Shown: positions 1 through 9,436 of the stretch, in pieces | How the letters are laid out: the number at the start of each line of letters is the position of its first letter | Numbering within the stretch: position 1 is the stretch's first letter | Program-made: the position numbers and the translations under genes | Assembly: GCA_003049465.1 (NCBI GenBank) | Contig: PYSS01000005.1 | Span: 262,087-326,086 of the forward strand | Direction: 5' to 3' | DNA length: 64,000 nt | Source of the DNA: Magnaporthiopsis rhizophila | Taxonomy: Eukaryota > Ascomycota > Sordariomycetes > Magnaporthales > Magnaporthaceae | Notes under the pieces: model-generated | The model's input: the letters and a program-made list of their open reading frames with translations, nothing else | The model's database searches: none | What the model was told of the DNA's origin: nothing

Positions 1-143
1 CGCGTAAAGCTAACACAACTCTAATGACGACGGGTCCAATAGCATTGTAAAAATGTCGACGCACGTTCCGGCTGCCCCATCGCGTTGAATCTCCTGATCA
101 GCGTGGCACCGTCAGGCCTCAACTCCGCCCGGTCCCAACCGCC

Positions 144-779
144 ATGGATCAACAACCCAGCCAGCCAGCAGGCGGGATTCACGCACACACGCTCCATGGC
201 GACAGCGAGGACGAGGAAGAAAAGAAAGTTAACGCCGAGGCCGACAAAATCATCAAGGAGGAGCTGCACCCGGACGACTACCGCGCAATCAATGAGGAAC
301 TGGAGCTCGACTCCCGAGCCGAACGACTGCTCATCCACTTGTGGTACCTCATGGCCCTCCTCAAACGCGATCGGTCCATGATGTGGGAGCAGGATTACCG
401 GATCAGAGACCTGGAGGAGGAGGTGAAGCGTCTCAAGGCCGCACTACGCGACAGCATCCCGCTCGCCGACAGGGTCGATCCGCCACTCAAGCCGCGCACC
501 GCGCTGGAGCGGTTTTACGAGCGAAGAGTAAAGGTGGCCGAGAGACGCGTCGCCGAACTACTGCCGGAGAACTGGGAGCTCCAATGGCGGTGCCGAGACC
601 TGCAGGAGCAAGTGAAGAGGTTGGGAATGCAGCTCCGAGACAGCGTCTCGTTCGGCGACGTCGACAGGCCGCCGTGGAAGCCCAAGACCGCGCTTGAGCG
701 CTCCCTCGAGAAGAAGATTCTAGAGCTGGAAGGGAAGATCCACAATCCCAAGGGGAGGGAGAGATCCAGCACCATCTGA
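144..779 (+). CDS. Coiled-coil protein with internal duplication (hypothetical)
   Basis: A single-exon frame of 211 codons that I do not assign to any family. The N-terminus (residues 1-60) is acidic and polar; residues about 58-75 form a short leucine-rich helix. Two related segments follow, at about residues 85-133 and 148-197. Each starts with an RDLE/RDLQ coiled coil (x-V-K-R-L), continues through LRDS-[IV] and a proline-containing K-P-[RK]-T-A-L-E-R motif, and ends in another charged helix. The 63-residue spacing indicates an internal tandem duplication. There is no signal peptide or membrane segment. The ATG in a CGCCATGG context is the first good start; the window begins only 143 nt upstream, so an upstream exon cannot be excluded. 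Its neighbours are other helix-rich hypothetical genes. A structural or adaptor role is only inference. Confidence 0.6.
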   Translation: MDQQPSQPAGGIHAHTLHGDSEDEEEKKVNAEADKIIKEELHPDDYRAINEELELDSRAERLLIHLWYLMALLKRDRSMMWEQDYRIRDLEEEVKRLKAALRDSIPLADRVDPPLKPRTALERFYERRVKVAERRVAELLPENWELQWRCRDLQEQVKRLGMQLRDSVSFGDVDRPPWKPKTALERSLEKKILELEGKIHNPKGRERSSTI

Positions 780-1635
780 TGGAATTGGTCATCTGACGGA
801 GTTGGTTGGTTGTAGGCAGTCTCATTCATTGCTTCCGCGACTTTGGGCTCCCTTGCGTCCCGGCGACTTGGCGTTTGCTTGGTTTATTTCGGAGATGCAG
901 GAAGAAAATGCGGTTTTTGACTTTTGGCAGATCGAGGTGGTTTCGAAAAGAGGCTCTCCGGGCTCCGCTTGGCTGCGCGCGTGACCTCTTCGGTTGGCTC
1001 TCGTGTTGGCACACTTTTCATTGAAGACATTCTCCGACGCTGGAGCGTCTTCCCGCATCCCATCTTGTTTGAAGCCCTCTGATCCACTGGCCGGCTCAAG
1101 AGGTTCCGTCGATGCCCGAAGGCGTCAGAACAAAAAACCGAGGCTGTCGAGAGATTATCACGATGATTTGATAAGATCCAAACCCACCGAGATTGGTGTG
1201 GGACGTCTCATTATTGGAGCGTCTAAATCCGAGACCGTGATGGCTTTCACTAGCGTGGCTATTGCTACAGTATATCACAAGAGCCTGCCTCTGCTGCCGT
1301 TACCACTGGTTATGGCAGTAGTAATGGTCACAATAGAAAGCGAACTTTGGGCATCATTGCAGACGCAAGATTCTCAGCCCGCCTTGGCGGGAGCGTGAGA
1401 GGAGGTAAGGCTGCCCGTCCCCCGGAAAGCCGAAGGACATCGGAAAGCCGAAGGAGATGCAGGCAGTGACATTTAAACCTCAGCGTGTCGACGGGCTGGG
1501 TACGGCGCTGTTCGGCCGGGTGGTGGCCACGTACACGCCCATCATATGAGGACGCCACTTCTCCAGCTTTCGCGAGAAACCCACGATTCCGACTTTCGTA
1601 TCCGGCTAGAAGTCGTGCGTAAAGTCGCCGTCACC
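780..1635. other. Intergenic, no gene seen
   Basis: Only short unsupported reading frames are present here. The stretch presumably holds the 3' end of the upstream gene and the promoter of the next. A reading frame continuous with the next gene opens at 1546, so part of this could be coding if that upstream ATG is used. Confidence 0.4.
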
Positions 1636-2460
1636 ATGGCTGGCGAAAACAATGGGGTGAGCCGAAACATCTGCATCGGGGACGGACGGGATCGCTGTAT
1701 GGCAGGACTGACATCATCTTTCACGTCGGAAAAGTCGAATGGGAATGCGCAGGGGGAGGGCAAAATGGTTCCCGCTCGGGGTGCGAAGCCGGTCGGAGGC
1801 TTCAAGGCGGTCGAGAAAGGTGTCGTAGAAACGGATCTGCAATACGTCGGAAGCATGATCAAGGCCTACACAACATCCCAAAGCCTCGCCGTCGAGATTG
1901 AGACTGAAATACCGCTCTTCGTCACCAAGGCTCGACAGAGGATCATGAGCCTCATCCAAGTCATCGGCCAGTTGAGGAAGGAGCTCTATGATGCGAAGCA
2001 GCAAGTGATCACCGTCAACCAGCGCCTCCACACGGTCCTGACAATGCAAGACCTCCAGGTGGATTTTGCAGAATGGGAGAAGGACCTGGAGGACAGCATC
2101 ATGCAGGCAGAAACACCGGAGGATATCAAGGAAGCGATGGACAAAGCAGGGGGGACCATCCCCCAAAACGGCGCGGCGAAGGAGGCGGCCGCGGCGAAGG
2201 ACGCCGCGGCGAAGGCGGAGGCCGCGGCGAAGGATGCTGCAGCGAAGGCGGAGGCGGCGAAGGCGGAGGCCGCGGCGAAGGACGCCGCAGCGGAGGAAGC
2301 CGCGGCGAAGGGGGACGCCGTGGCGGAGGCGGCCGCCGTGGCGGATGCGGCCGCGGCGAAGGACGCCGCGGCGAAGGCGGAGGCCGCGGCGAAGGATGCT
2401 GCGGCGAAGGCGGAGGCCGCGAAGGCGGAGGCCGCGGCGAAAGAGGCCGCGGCGAAGTAG
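1636..2460 (+). CDS. Helical protein with long EAAAK-like Ala/Glu/Lys tail (hypothetical)
   Basis: A single-exon frame. I prefer the ATG at 1636 (CACCATGG, strong fungal context; 274 aa) over the in-frame ATG at 1546 (304 aa). The N-terminal 60 residues are polar. Residues about 65-180 are predicted amphipathic helices rich in I, L, Q and E, ending near PEDIKEAMDKAGG. The last 90 or so residues are almost entirely A, E, K and D in EAAAK, DAAAK and AEAAAK units, a composition expected to make one long rigid alpha helix, as in bacterial TolA domain II. The tail is encoded by a partly duplicated GC-rich block. No catalytic motif, signal peptide or membrane segment is visible and no family is recognised. 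It might act as a spacer or coiled-coil scaffold, but that is inference. Confidence 0.55.
   Translation: MAGENNGVSRNICIGDGRDRCMAGLTSSFTSEKSNGNAQGEGKMVPARGAKPVGGFKAVEKGVVETDLQYVGSMIKAYTTSQSLAVEIETEIPLFVTKARQRIMSLIQVIGQLRKELYDAKQQVITVNQRLHTVLTMQDLQVDFAEWEKDLEDSIMQAETPEDIKEAMDKAGGTIPQNGAAKEAAAAKDAAAKAEAAAKDAAAKAEAAKAEAAAKDAAAEEAAAKGDAVAEAAAVADAAAAKDAAAKAEAAAKDAAAKAEAAKAEAAAKEAAAK
2185..2443 (+). repeat. Duplicated ~97-bp Ala-helix coding block
   Basis: Two nearly identical segments (about 2185-2281 and 2347-2443, offset 162 bp) encode the AEAAAKDAAAK run. They are separated by a diverged GAT/GTG-containing spacer encoding GDAVAEAAAVADA. Units are built of GCG-GCG-AAG-GAG/GAC codons, so slippage or unequal exchange is the likely origin. 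Confidence 0.75.
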
Positions 2461-2814
2461 GCCGTGGCGAGGCGCAGGGGCCCCTAGAAGGTCGGCGGCG
2501 GCGGGTAGTTTCTTTGGGCTGGAGGGAGTATTGGCGAGAGCCCGCCATGTCGGCTATCCCACCTTGAGCTCAGTTTTTTTTTTAGGTAGTTGGGCTACTC
2601 GCTTGTTTTGGCTTGATCATTCGTGGCTTTTACGACTTCTGTTTGTGTACCCAGCCTTTGCGAGCTCTTGCTGATATGCCGCCACATACTGTCAATATGC
2701 CATCACACATTGCTGATAGCAACCACACACGTTGCGCAAAAGACATGCTCCCTGTTGTTATCTTTGTACGCCTGGAATCCTTTGTATATGCCCTGGTATC
2801 AGCACGCCCCGGCA
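2461..2814. other. Convergent intergenic spacer
   Basis: Lies between the 3' ends of the Ala-rich gene (plus) and the hydrolase gene (minus). It contains a T-rich run near 2573-2583 and no supported gene. Confidence 0.4.
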
Positions 2815-3790
2815 TCAGCTCTGTACGCCCTTTGCCGTCCGCCTGATGGCCTTCCAAGCGCGAGCGAACCGGCGATCCCCCTTGGCGAACTTGCAAATGG
2901 TCGAGTGAGTCCCGTTCATCATGATGTCGTCCTCGTTGGGCAAGCCCATGACGGCAGACATCTTGCCGACTACCAGCTTTCGGAGCACGGGGTGCTCGTT
3001 GCTCTCGTAGAAGCTGGTGATGGCGTACTTGGACGCCAGGGGACGGAAGTCCATCGAGACCTTCCACAGCTCGGTCGAGTGGCTCTGGAGGGCATGGAGC
3101 AGCCTCGACTGGGGCCGCGCCATGGCGGCCTGAAGGATGTCGGAGACCACGGCCGTCCAGTCGGCCACGTCCGAACCGCGGTGAGGCGTCCCGAAGAAGA
3201 CTATGCCCTTGGTGGACTCGGCAATGTCCGAGAACTTTTTGGGATCCTTGTTTGCGTAGATCAAGGCCTGTGTACGTTAGCAGCGTTCACAGATGGAATG
3301 GATGCCCAAAGGATCGGGCCCGGCCTTACCTGTTTGGTAACGATACCCCCCAGGCTATGGGCAAGAAACACGATCGGGCAAGGTTCCGAGTCCTGACATC
3401 TTGTTAGCTCCATGTCATGGGATGGGCAGGGACTGGTACACACTTCACGTTCGCCTCTGACGTCCGCCAGAAGCTGTTTGGCGATTTCGCGCACGGATCC
3501 TGTATCGCTGCAGAAGACGGAGGCGTCATAGCCGAAAGACATGACCCGGGCGCCCTCGAGCACTTGAGGCAGCATATCCCTGAGCCATAGTGTCGAGTCT
3601 GCGTGTGTCCATGACCTCAGGGGGTCGCCGTTCAGACCGTGGATGGCCACGACGCTGAAAATACTTCTCAGTCAGGAAAAGGAACAACAGGGCAGACCTG
3701 GAACCAAAGGGAAACAGCGTACTCGAGGAGATGGTTGCCCGGCTGAGGCTTGTGAAGTATGTGCATTGCGCCATAAGATTCGTCGGCCAT
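2815..3790 (-). CDS. SERAC1/SesB-like alpha/beta hydrolase, stand-alone
   Basis: A spliced gene. Supported exons are 3444-3654, 3330-3392 and 2815-3267, with GT-AG introns at 3393-3443 (51 nt, in frame) and 3268-3329. The core reads VVAIHGLNGDPLRSW, then VMSFGYDASV, IVFLAHSLGGIVTKQ and, after the intron, A-LIYA and GIVFFGTPHRG. This is the fungal lipase-like domain (DUF676/SERAC1, the SesB class) often fused N-terminally to NACHT/NB-ARC STAND proteins. Here the protein stops about 150 residues after the KQ|A junction, with no NTPase or repeat domain. The nucleophile Ser in HSLGG and a C-terminal His (NGTHST) are present. The first exon is unresolved: a start at 3774 joined through a 43-nt intron (3655-3697) gives 267 aa, while the ATG at 3790 has better context (CACCATGGC) but needs a weak donor. 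It is paralogous to, and divergent from, the gene at 4543. Confidence 0.75.
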
Positions 3791-4542
3791 GGTGACGAAA
3801 TATTAGCAACTATTGCCGTGAAAAAAAACTATCAAGCTGAGGCTGACGAGGCGGAGGCCGACGAGGATCTGAGGGCTCGACATGATGGAAGGTCGTGAAA
3901 ATGCAAAAAGCCAAGGCCAACGTTGAAAGTTAATTGTATATCATATTTCGGCCAAAATAGCGCACATACAACCCCAACGTCGGCGCTGGTTTGTCGGGCT
4001 GGAGTTGGGCCGCAGAACGAGCTAGTCGTCCGTGTTAGTGCCCTGAGGAAATGTGCGCGTGACAAGAAGAGGGCGTGTTGGAACCTGTGACAAGGGGTAA
4101 ACCTCCGTTTGATAGAGCCTATGGACGACGCTTCGCCCCGTGGACGTCGGTTAAAGGCATACCAGTTACGAGAGCCTTGTTTTTAGTTGGGCTCCACGCA
4201 GCCTGCAAGCATCCCGGCCCAACGAAGCACTCATTCCGGTAGAAATGGAGGAGACGAGCAAACAGTGATGTCATGAATAGGTACGTGGCCAAGCCATTTT
4301 TGTACCTAGGCGACACCTTGCCTCTATTCGGACTCGCGCAAAACGGCTTACGTGCGTGTATATGAAGCGCGTCTTCCGTAGGCCTATGGCACTGGATCTT
4401 CTCAAGACGTGCATCGTTCGACGACTCTGCACCCGCAAGTGGAAGTTCTCCGAGACTCCGTCAAGGCACACCCAACTCATTTACTCGCTCCACCCAAAGC
4501 TCGATACATTCTCCCAGATATTCAAAGCACATTTCTTTAAAG
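3791..4542. other. Shared divergent promoter region
   Basis: About 750 bp between the two divergent hydrolase genes. No supported ORF or RNA gene is seen. It must carry the upstream sequences of both genes. Confidence 0.4.
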
Positions 4543-5908
4543 ATGCCGAAGCGTATGATCCTCAGGCAGCTCTATGATCCCTCCAAGGCGGGAAGAGCCC
4601 CTACAGTGGAGTTCGTCAACCCTCGGAGAAATTGCTAGCACCTGGCTACTTGGGTTCCGGAGCGCGCTGACCAGACCGCGCTGAGCCTGCCTACAGTCTT
4701 GTCCTAGTCCACGGCCTCAACGGAGACCCCATCCAGACATGGAGCAGCAGCCAGGAACCCGGCAGTGGATGGCCGCAACGTCTGCTACCAGAGGTCCAAC
4801 CGCTGACGAGGGTCCTGTCGTTTGGCTACAACGCCGACATTTATCACAATAACTCGGCCGCGGGCATCCGGGGTAATGCGAGAGCTCTGCTTACCCAGCT
4901 GCAAACCCTTCGGTCCGACCTACAGGCGACCACACGGCCCATCGTCTTCCTCTCCCACTGCCTCGGGGGCCTCATTGTAAAACAGGCGAGTTTGCGAGTT
5001 TCCCAACATGTCCGGGAGTCCCGCTGTTCTTTGCTAACCTCACGTCCAGGCTATGGCGTTTGCCAACGCGGAGTCCGAGCATGAGGCGGTTGCGTCGGCA
5101 ACGAAAACCATCGCAAGTCACCCCGAGGCTTGGCTTTCTGTAAATATTTACCCTAACATCCCCATTTGCGCCCATCACACAGATCTTTCTCGGCACGCCG
5201 CACTTCGGAGCAGACAAGCCCCGGTTGGAGCTCCTGGCCAGCCGGCTCTCGCATTTCACCCGCAACGGCAAGGCCTCCGACCTCATCGACGCCATCAAGC
5301 GGGACGCAGAGGACCTCAGCGAGATTGAAGAGGACTTCCGCCATCACGCGGCAAAGTATAAAATCGTCAGCTGCTATGAGACTGACAAGTGGAAAGGAGC
5401 CGACGGGCTCATCGTCGATGAGACGAGCGCGATGATGATCATCGAGAACGAGCTGGTGCCGGTGGGGGGCGACCATCTCACCATGTGTCACTTTGAGGAG
5501 GGTCTCGAGGACCCGGATTTTAAACGGATCTGCCAGCTGATTATGGAAGCCTCTGGTGAAGCCCCAACGTCGGTTCAGGCCGAGGAGCTGGGCGAGGGTG
5601 TTGCCGGGCTGAACGACGGTCCCGCGGTTGCGCCAAACCGCTTCGAGCCGACCGAGAGCGAGGATCGCATCGACGCCCCGACTGAGGTACACCAACAGGT
5701 CTGGCAAAAGGAGGGAGCGACAATAATTACCACGAACGCCGTCTTCACGTGCGTTGTATCTGGACCTGCCGCTCCCGCTCCCGCTCCCGCTCCCGCTCCC
5801 GCGACTAAGACTGGGCCCGAGCTGGAAGTTCAAGCAGAGAAAGATCGGCCCGCGGTGGCCAAGCCAAGAAGACGCGTCCGCGGGTTTCTGAAGAGATTGC
5901 TTGACTAG
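4543..5908 (+). CDS. SERAC1/SesB-like alpha/beta hydrolase with Cys at the nucleophile position
   Basis: Proposed exons are 4543-4614, 4686-4985, 5050-5112 and 5183-5908 (386 aa). Motifs appear in family order: LVLVHGLNGDPIQTW, VLSFGYNADI, IVFLSHCLGGLIVKQ, AMAFANAES and IFLGTPHFG, then a C-terminal region with GGDHLTMCHF (candidate catalytic His), a low-complexity Pro-Ala run from a CCGCTC repeat (about 5769-5802) and a basic end. Introns 2 and 3 can keep the family frame only with GC donors (GCGAGT and GCAAGT); their acceptors are ordinary CAG and both have CTAAC branch sites. The usual GHSLGG is SHCLGG, so the nucleophile Ser is Cys. The first intron (GTCAAC donor, GAG acceptor) is the weakest part of the model. 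No NTPase domain follows. It is a divergent paralogue of 2815-3790. Activity is uncertain; a signalling or cell-death role is inferred only from the family. Confidence 0.7.
5769..5802 (+). repeat. CCGCTC hexamer microsatellite
   Basis: About five and a half units of CCGCTC inside the hydrolase coding sequence, encoding a Pro-Ala stretch near the C-terminus. Confidence 0.85.
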
Positions 5909-6453
5909 GTAGTACTGGTATTTTCACGAGGCTGAACCTACATGAAGTCCTTTCAAAGGCAGACGGCGGCACCGGGCTGGAGGGGAGTTTTAAGCCTTGA
6001 TTTAAATACGCCATTTCTATTTGATAATAATTCCTAGCAACTTAACCCGTCGTAATTCTGGACGTGAATTTGGTGCCATTTCGTTATATAACACGTGCTT
6101 GCGGTTGGACAGAACCGGAAGGTCCCGCCCGGTGCTATCCTTTTGTTCGTGGCTGTCCGGATTCGCGCCTTCCTGTTGGTAGGCTGCGAATACGAGAGAA
6201 AATGGGTTTTACGGCACTACACCGCGACTTCCTCGCCCACACGTGGCTTAATACGCGGCTTCCATGCGAGGGTTTCTTCTCCATGTTTTATGGGTAAATT
6301 ATTGACCATACCACGTACCTACCATCCACCACAGGGAGAAGTCGCGCGTGCGCCCATCTACCGCAGCACCTCAGCCCGGCCCAGTCTCCTGTATCTCGGC
6401 GGAACCAAATCCGAACATACATAGGGGCAGTCGGGTCGTATCCACGCGTTGCG
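5909..6453. other. Intergenic, no gene seen
   Basis: Tandem-gene spacer, relatively AT-rich near 6000-6080. No supported ORF. It presumably includes the 3' UTR of the hydrolase and the promoter of the next gene. Confidence 0.4.
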
Positions 6454-7429
6454 ATGCCGCCTGCCAGGGATCCACGGATGGGCCGCGCCCACCTTCAGCC
6501 CTCCATCGAGCTTGACAAGCGCCGCCTTCACGAACACGGCGTGAACAAGATCAACACCGGCATTACGGGAAAGGGACCCCCAGCCAGGAGCAGCTTCAGA
6601 GCCCGTGTCGAGTGCTTCAGACCTAGCCCCCCGCCGCCCCACGGGCCCCCGGGGCCGCGCGAGCCCACGCCGCTGCCCGAAAACCCTACCGAGGCCTTCT
6701 TCAAGACGCTGAAGCGCGAGCTGGATGCCCGCGATGCTGCTGCCACCGAGGATGACGACGGCGTCACCGCCCGGGCCCCCTGGAACAGCAGCAGTCCGCC
6801 TCTGCCGCCACCCAGCGTCGAAAACGTGACAAAGTTGGAGTGTAAGAACCCACCCACAGCCTTTTGCGACCCTTTGTGCCCAACAGCCATCTAACAATCT
6901 CCCCACGGTAAGCCATGTACCAAGACAGGGCCCGCGCCCTAGAGACGCAGTCGATGAAGAAGATATACGAGGCGCACGCCACGATACTGGCCAAGCTGGA
7001 CGCCTTGAAGCAGAGCGACAAGGCGTGGATCGCCGCCGTCCGCGAGCACCAAAAGTGGACCGTCAGCCCGCTGTCGGATATAAAGCTTGACCTCGGCCCA
7101 CAAAAGGGCCGGGTCAGGCTCGGCACCATGGCCAAGCATCTCAACGCCCAGCTCGAAAAGTCCACGGCCGAGGTCTCCAAGCTCTAGGACGACTGGGAGA
7201 CCCTGGACGGTCAGATCAAGCAGATGGCCAAGCATCTCGACGCCGGCGGCGGCGATGGGGACAGTCGGTCGAGTAGAGATGCAAAGGCCGTCGAGGAGGC
7301 CGACGCCGAGATCCGAAAGGTGATATCGGAGGCCAGGGCCGAGCTCAAGGAGCTCGGCGACGCCGCAATCGAGAAGGCAAATCGCGCAGAAAACGTAGGT
7401 TCATCCGTCTATATTTCCCATGGATGTCT

Positions 7430-7464
<35 letters not shown>

Positions 7465-7651
7465 TGCTAACAACATGTCTATACCTTCCTTTCTAGGACA
7501 CCCACGCCCGATGGAAAAAGGTAGGCTGCAACCCAATTCTGATGTTGTTGCTCCTCGGTCTCAGTGAATCTAACAACGAAGCAATATTCAGGAGAGAATC
7601 AAGATCCAGCAAAGCGAGGCAAAGGCTGCCGACACGGAGCTCTTTGGATGA
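6454..7651 (+). pseudogene. Coiled-coil protein gene with in-frame TAG
   Basis: Exons 6454-6841, 6913-7394, 7497-7520 (only 24 nt) and 7592-7651 join in frame through GT-AG introns with TAAC-type branch sites. The product would have a Pro-rich N-terminal third (residues 50-80), a KTLKRELDARD helix, and a long heptad-rich region including two MAKHL[ND]A segments, ending in KAADTELFG. A TAG at 7185-7187 interrupts the frame between two parts of the same coiled coil (STAEVSKL / DDWETLDGQIKQ). Downstream codons and splice sites stay intact, so the stop looks recent, or is an error, or is read through. CAG to TAG would be a one-base change. Translation up to the TAG gives about 220 aa. No family is recognised and there is no signal or membrane segment. 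Confidence 0.6.
7431..7458 (+). repeat. (GT)14 microsatellite in an intron
   Basis: Fourteen GT units inside the second intron (7395-7496) of the coiled-coil gene, upstream of its GCTAAC branch site. Variation in number would change intron length but not the frame. Confidence 0.95.
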
Positions 7652-8048
7652 GACGTGTGGCTGTCGTGTATTGGTGGCATGTTGTCGATGCGTCTATCTT
7701 TTGCCTTCGCTTGTTGTCGAATTGTGAAGATAGGCAGATTCGAAGACTTGATCTGGCTATCACACAAAACCAGACGTATTTGAGGCAATCTGGAGCAAGA
7801 ATGTGCTGCTAGCTATCATACTCTCTGGACGGATTTTGGGTGCGCGAAGGCTCGGGGGCAATAATAAAAAAGGAACAAGACAAGAAAGCTGTTTGACGCA
7901 GTATGTACATGGGAACACCCGATCCATTTTCTGAACGCCTGTCAAACGTGGAAACACCGAAATTTGGGTGCTTTTAGTCGCCTCGGGGGTCCCTCGTGGA
8001 TTAAAAAAAAAAGTAGTAAAGTTGGAAGCGCGTGGTGCTGACTGCCAT
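7652..8048. other. Convergent intergenic spacer
   Basis: Lies between the 3' ends of the coiled-coil gene and the aminotransferase gene. Contains A-rich runs near 7864 and 8003. No supported ORF. Confidence 0.4.
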
Positions 8049-9436
8049 CTACTGCTCCTCCTGGACGACGACGCCCCACTCGTGCTGCTCGTTGCCGTAC
8101 ATGATATCCTTGAGCCATTGCTTCAGCTGGAGCGTGTACTTGCCGCCTTCGCCCTTGTCCCCCATGCCGATGGCCGCATCCTTGCCGCGGTGGTGGATGA
8201 TGGAGACGGGAGTGACGAAGAACTGTATTGTATAGTTGAACGGTCAGTCTTTTTTTGCTGGTACCTTGAAACAATGGAGAAACAGAGGGAGGGCTTGTTA
8301 AGAGAGACGACCAGGAAAAAAAAACTCACCGCAGTACCGGCCGCAAACGACTCGACCAGCCGTCCCTGCGCCTGCGCGGCAAAGACCTCGTCGATGGTGT
8401 AGCGGCGCTCGACCACGTCGAGCTCGCCGGCCAGCCTCTCCCTGGTCAGCTGGATGACGCTGCGGCGCGTGATGCCGTCGAGGATGAGGCGGTCGTCGAG
8501 CGGGGCGGTGACGAGCTGCAGGCGGCCGGAGCCGCTGGGGTCGCGCCAGACGACGAAGAAGTTGCTGGCGCCGGCCTCGGTGCAGTAGCCCTGGGGCCCG
8601 TAGAGCCAGAGGATCTGGCCGAACCCGCGGCTCCGGGCCTCGCGCGTGGCCAGCAGGCTGGGGCCGTAGTTGGCGCCGACCTTTGCGTAGCCGAAGCCGC
8701 CGGCCCAGGCGCGGACCATGTCCTCGGGCGACGTGTGCAGGCGCATGCCTCCCGGCGGCTGGTCCATGACGGGCATGTAGCTGGCGATGATGTAGAGCAT
8801 GGCCTGGCTGGGCGCCTGCACGCCCAGCTGCGGCTGCGTGCCGATCATGGTGGGCCGCAGGTACAGGTACGTGCCGGGCCGGTCGCGCGGCAGCCACTTG
8901 GGCCCGTCGACGGCCATGAGCGCGAGCATGAGCTGCTCCAGCGCCTTTGGCGGGAACGTCGGGAGCGAGATGCGGACCGACGACATGAGCATGCGCTCCG
9001 CGTTGCGGTCCGGCCGGAACAGCCGCAGCTTGCCGTCGTAGCCGCGGTACACCTTGAGCCCCTCGAAGCACTCGGTCGCGTAGTGCAGCACCGACGCCGT
9101 CGGCATCAGGCTCAGGGGCCCGTAGGCGTGCAGTGATGGAGCGGACCAGCCCGTGGCGACGTTCCAGTTGGCTGTTATCATGTGATCCGTGCAGATGGTC
9201 TCGCTGCCGCTCACGGCGGCGACGGGGTCCGGCACCGTCCTCGGGGTCGTCGTGAGCTTGTAGATCAGCTTGGAGGCGTCCAGCTCCTGCACACCAGGTG
9301 CGGCTGCTAACACATCGTGCTTGGCCTCCTCCAGCTTGTGCTCAAGCGCCATGGCGGTCAAGTTTGTATCTGGGCTGCCCTTGCTGGGAACAGGGGTTCC
9401 AGGGATAACGGGGGTGATAGCCACCGGCGGAGCCAT
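8049..9436 (-). CDS. Branched-chain amino acid aminotransferase
   Basis: PLP-dependent fold-type IV transaminase interconverting Leu, Ile and Val with their 2-oxo acids, using 2-oxoglutarate/glutamate. Exons 8330-9436 and 8049-8222 are separated by a GT-AG intron (8223-8329), giving about 426 aa. Class motifs are clear: NWNVATGWS, HYATECFEGLKVYRG, RPDRNAERM, FGYAKVGANYGPSLL with the PLP-binding Lys near residue 252, GYCTEAGASNFFVV, DGITRRS, and a C-terminal QLKQWLKDIMYG. The ATG at 9436 has a CAACCATGG context; an in-frame ATG at 9472 would add 12 residues. There is no obvious mitochondrial presequence, although the first 40 residues are low in acidic residues. A Gcn4/CPC1-type site lies 463 bp upstream. 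The paralogue type (cytosolic or mitochondrial) cannot be decided. Confidence 0.93.

Noticed and set aside
5086..5148. Alternative GT donor at 5140 (GTAAAT) for the third intron of the hydrolase
   Set aside because: It would leave a 43-nt intron and insert nine residues before the IFLGTPH strand; the GC donor gives the family spacing.
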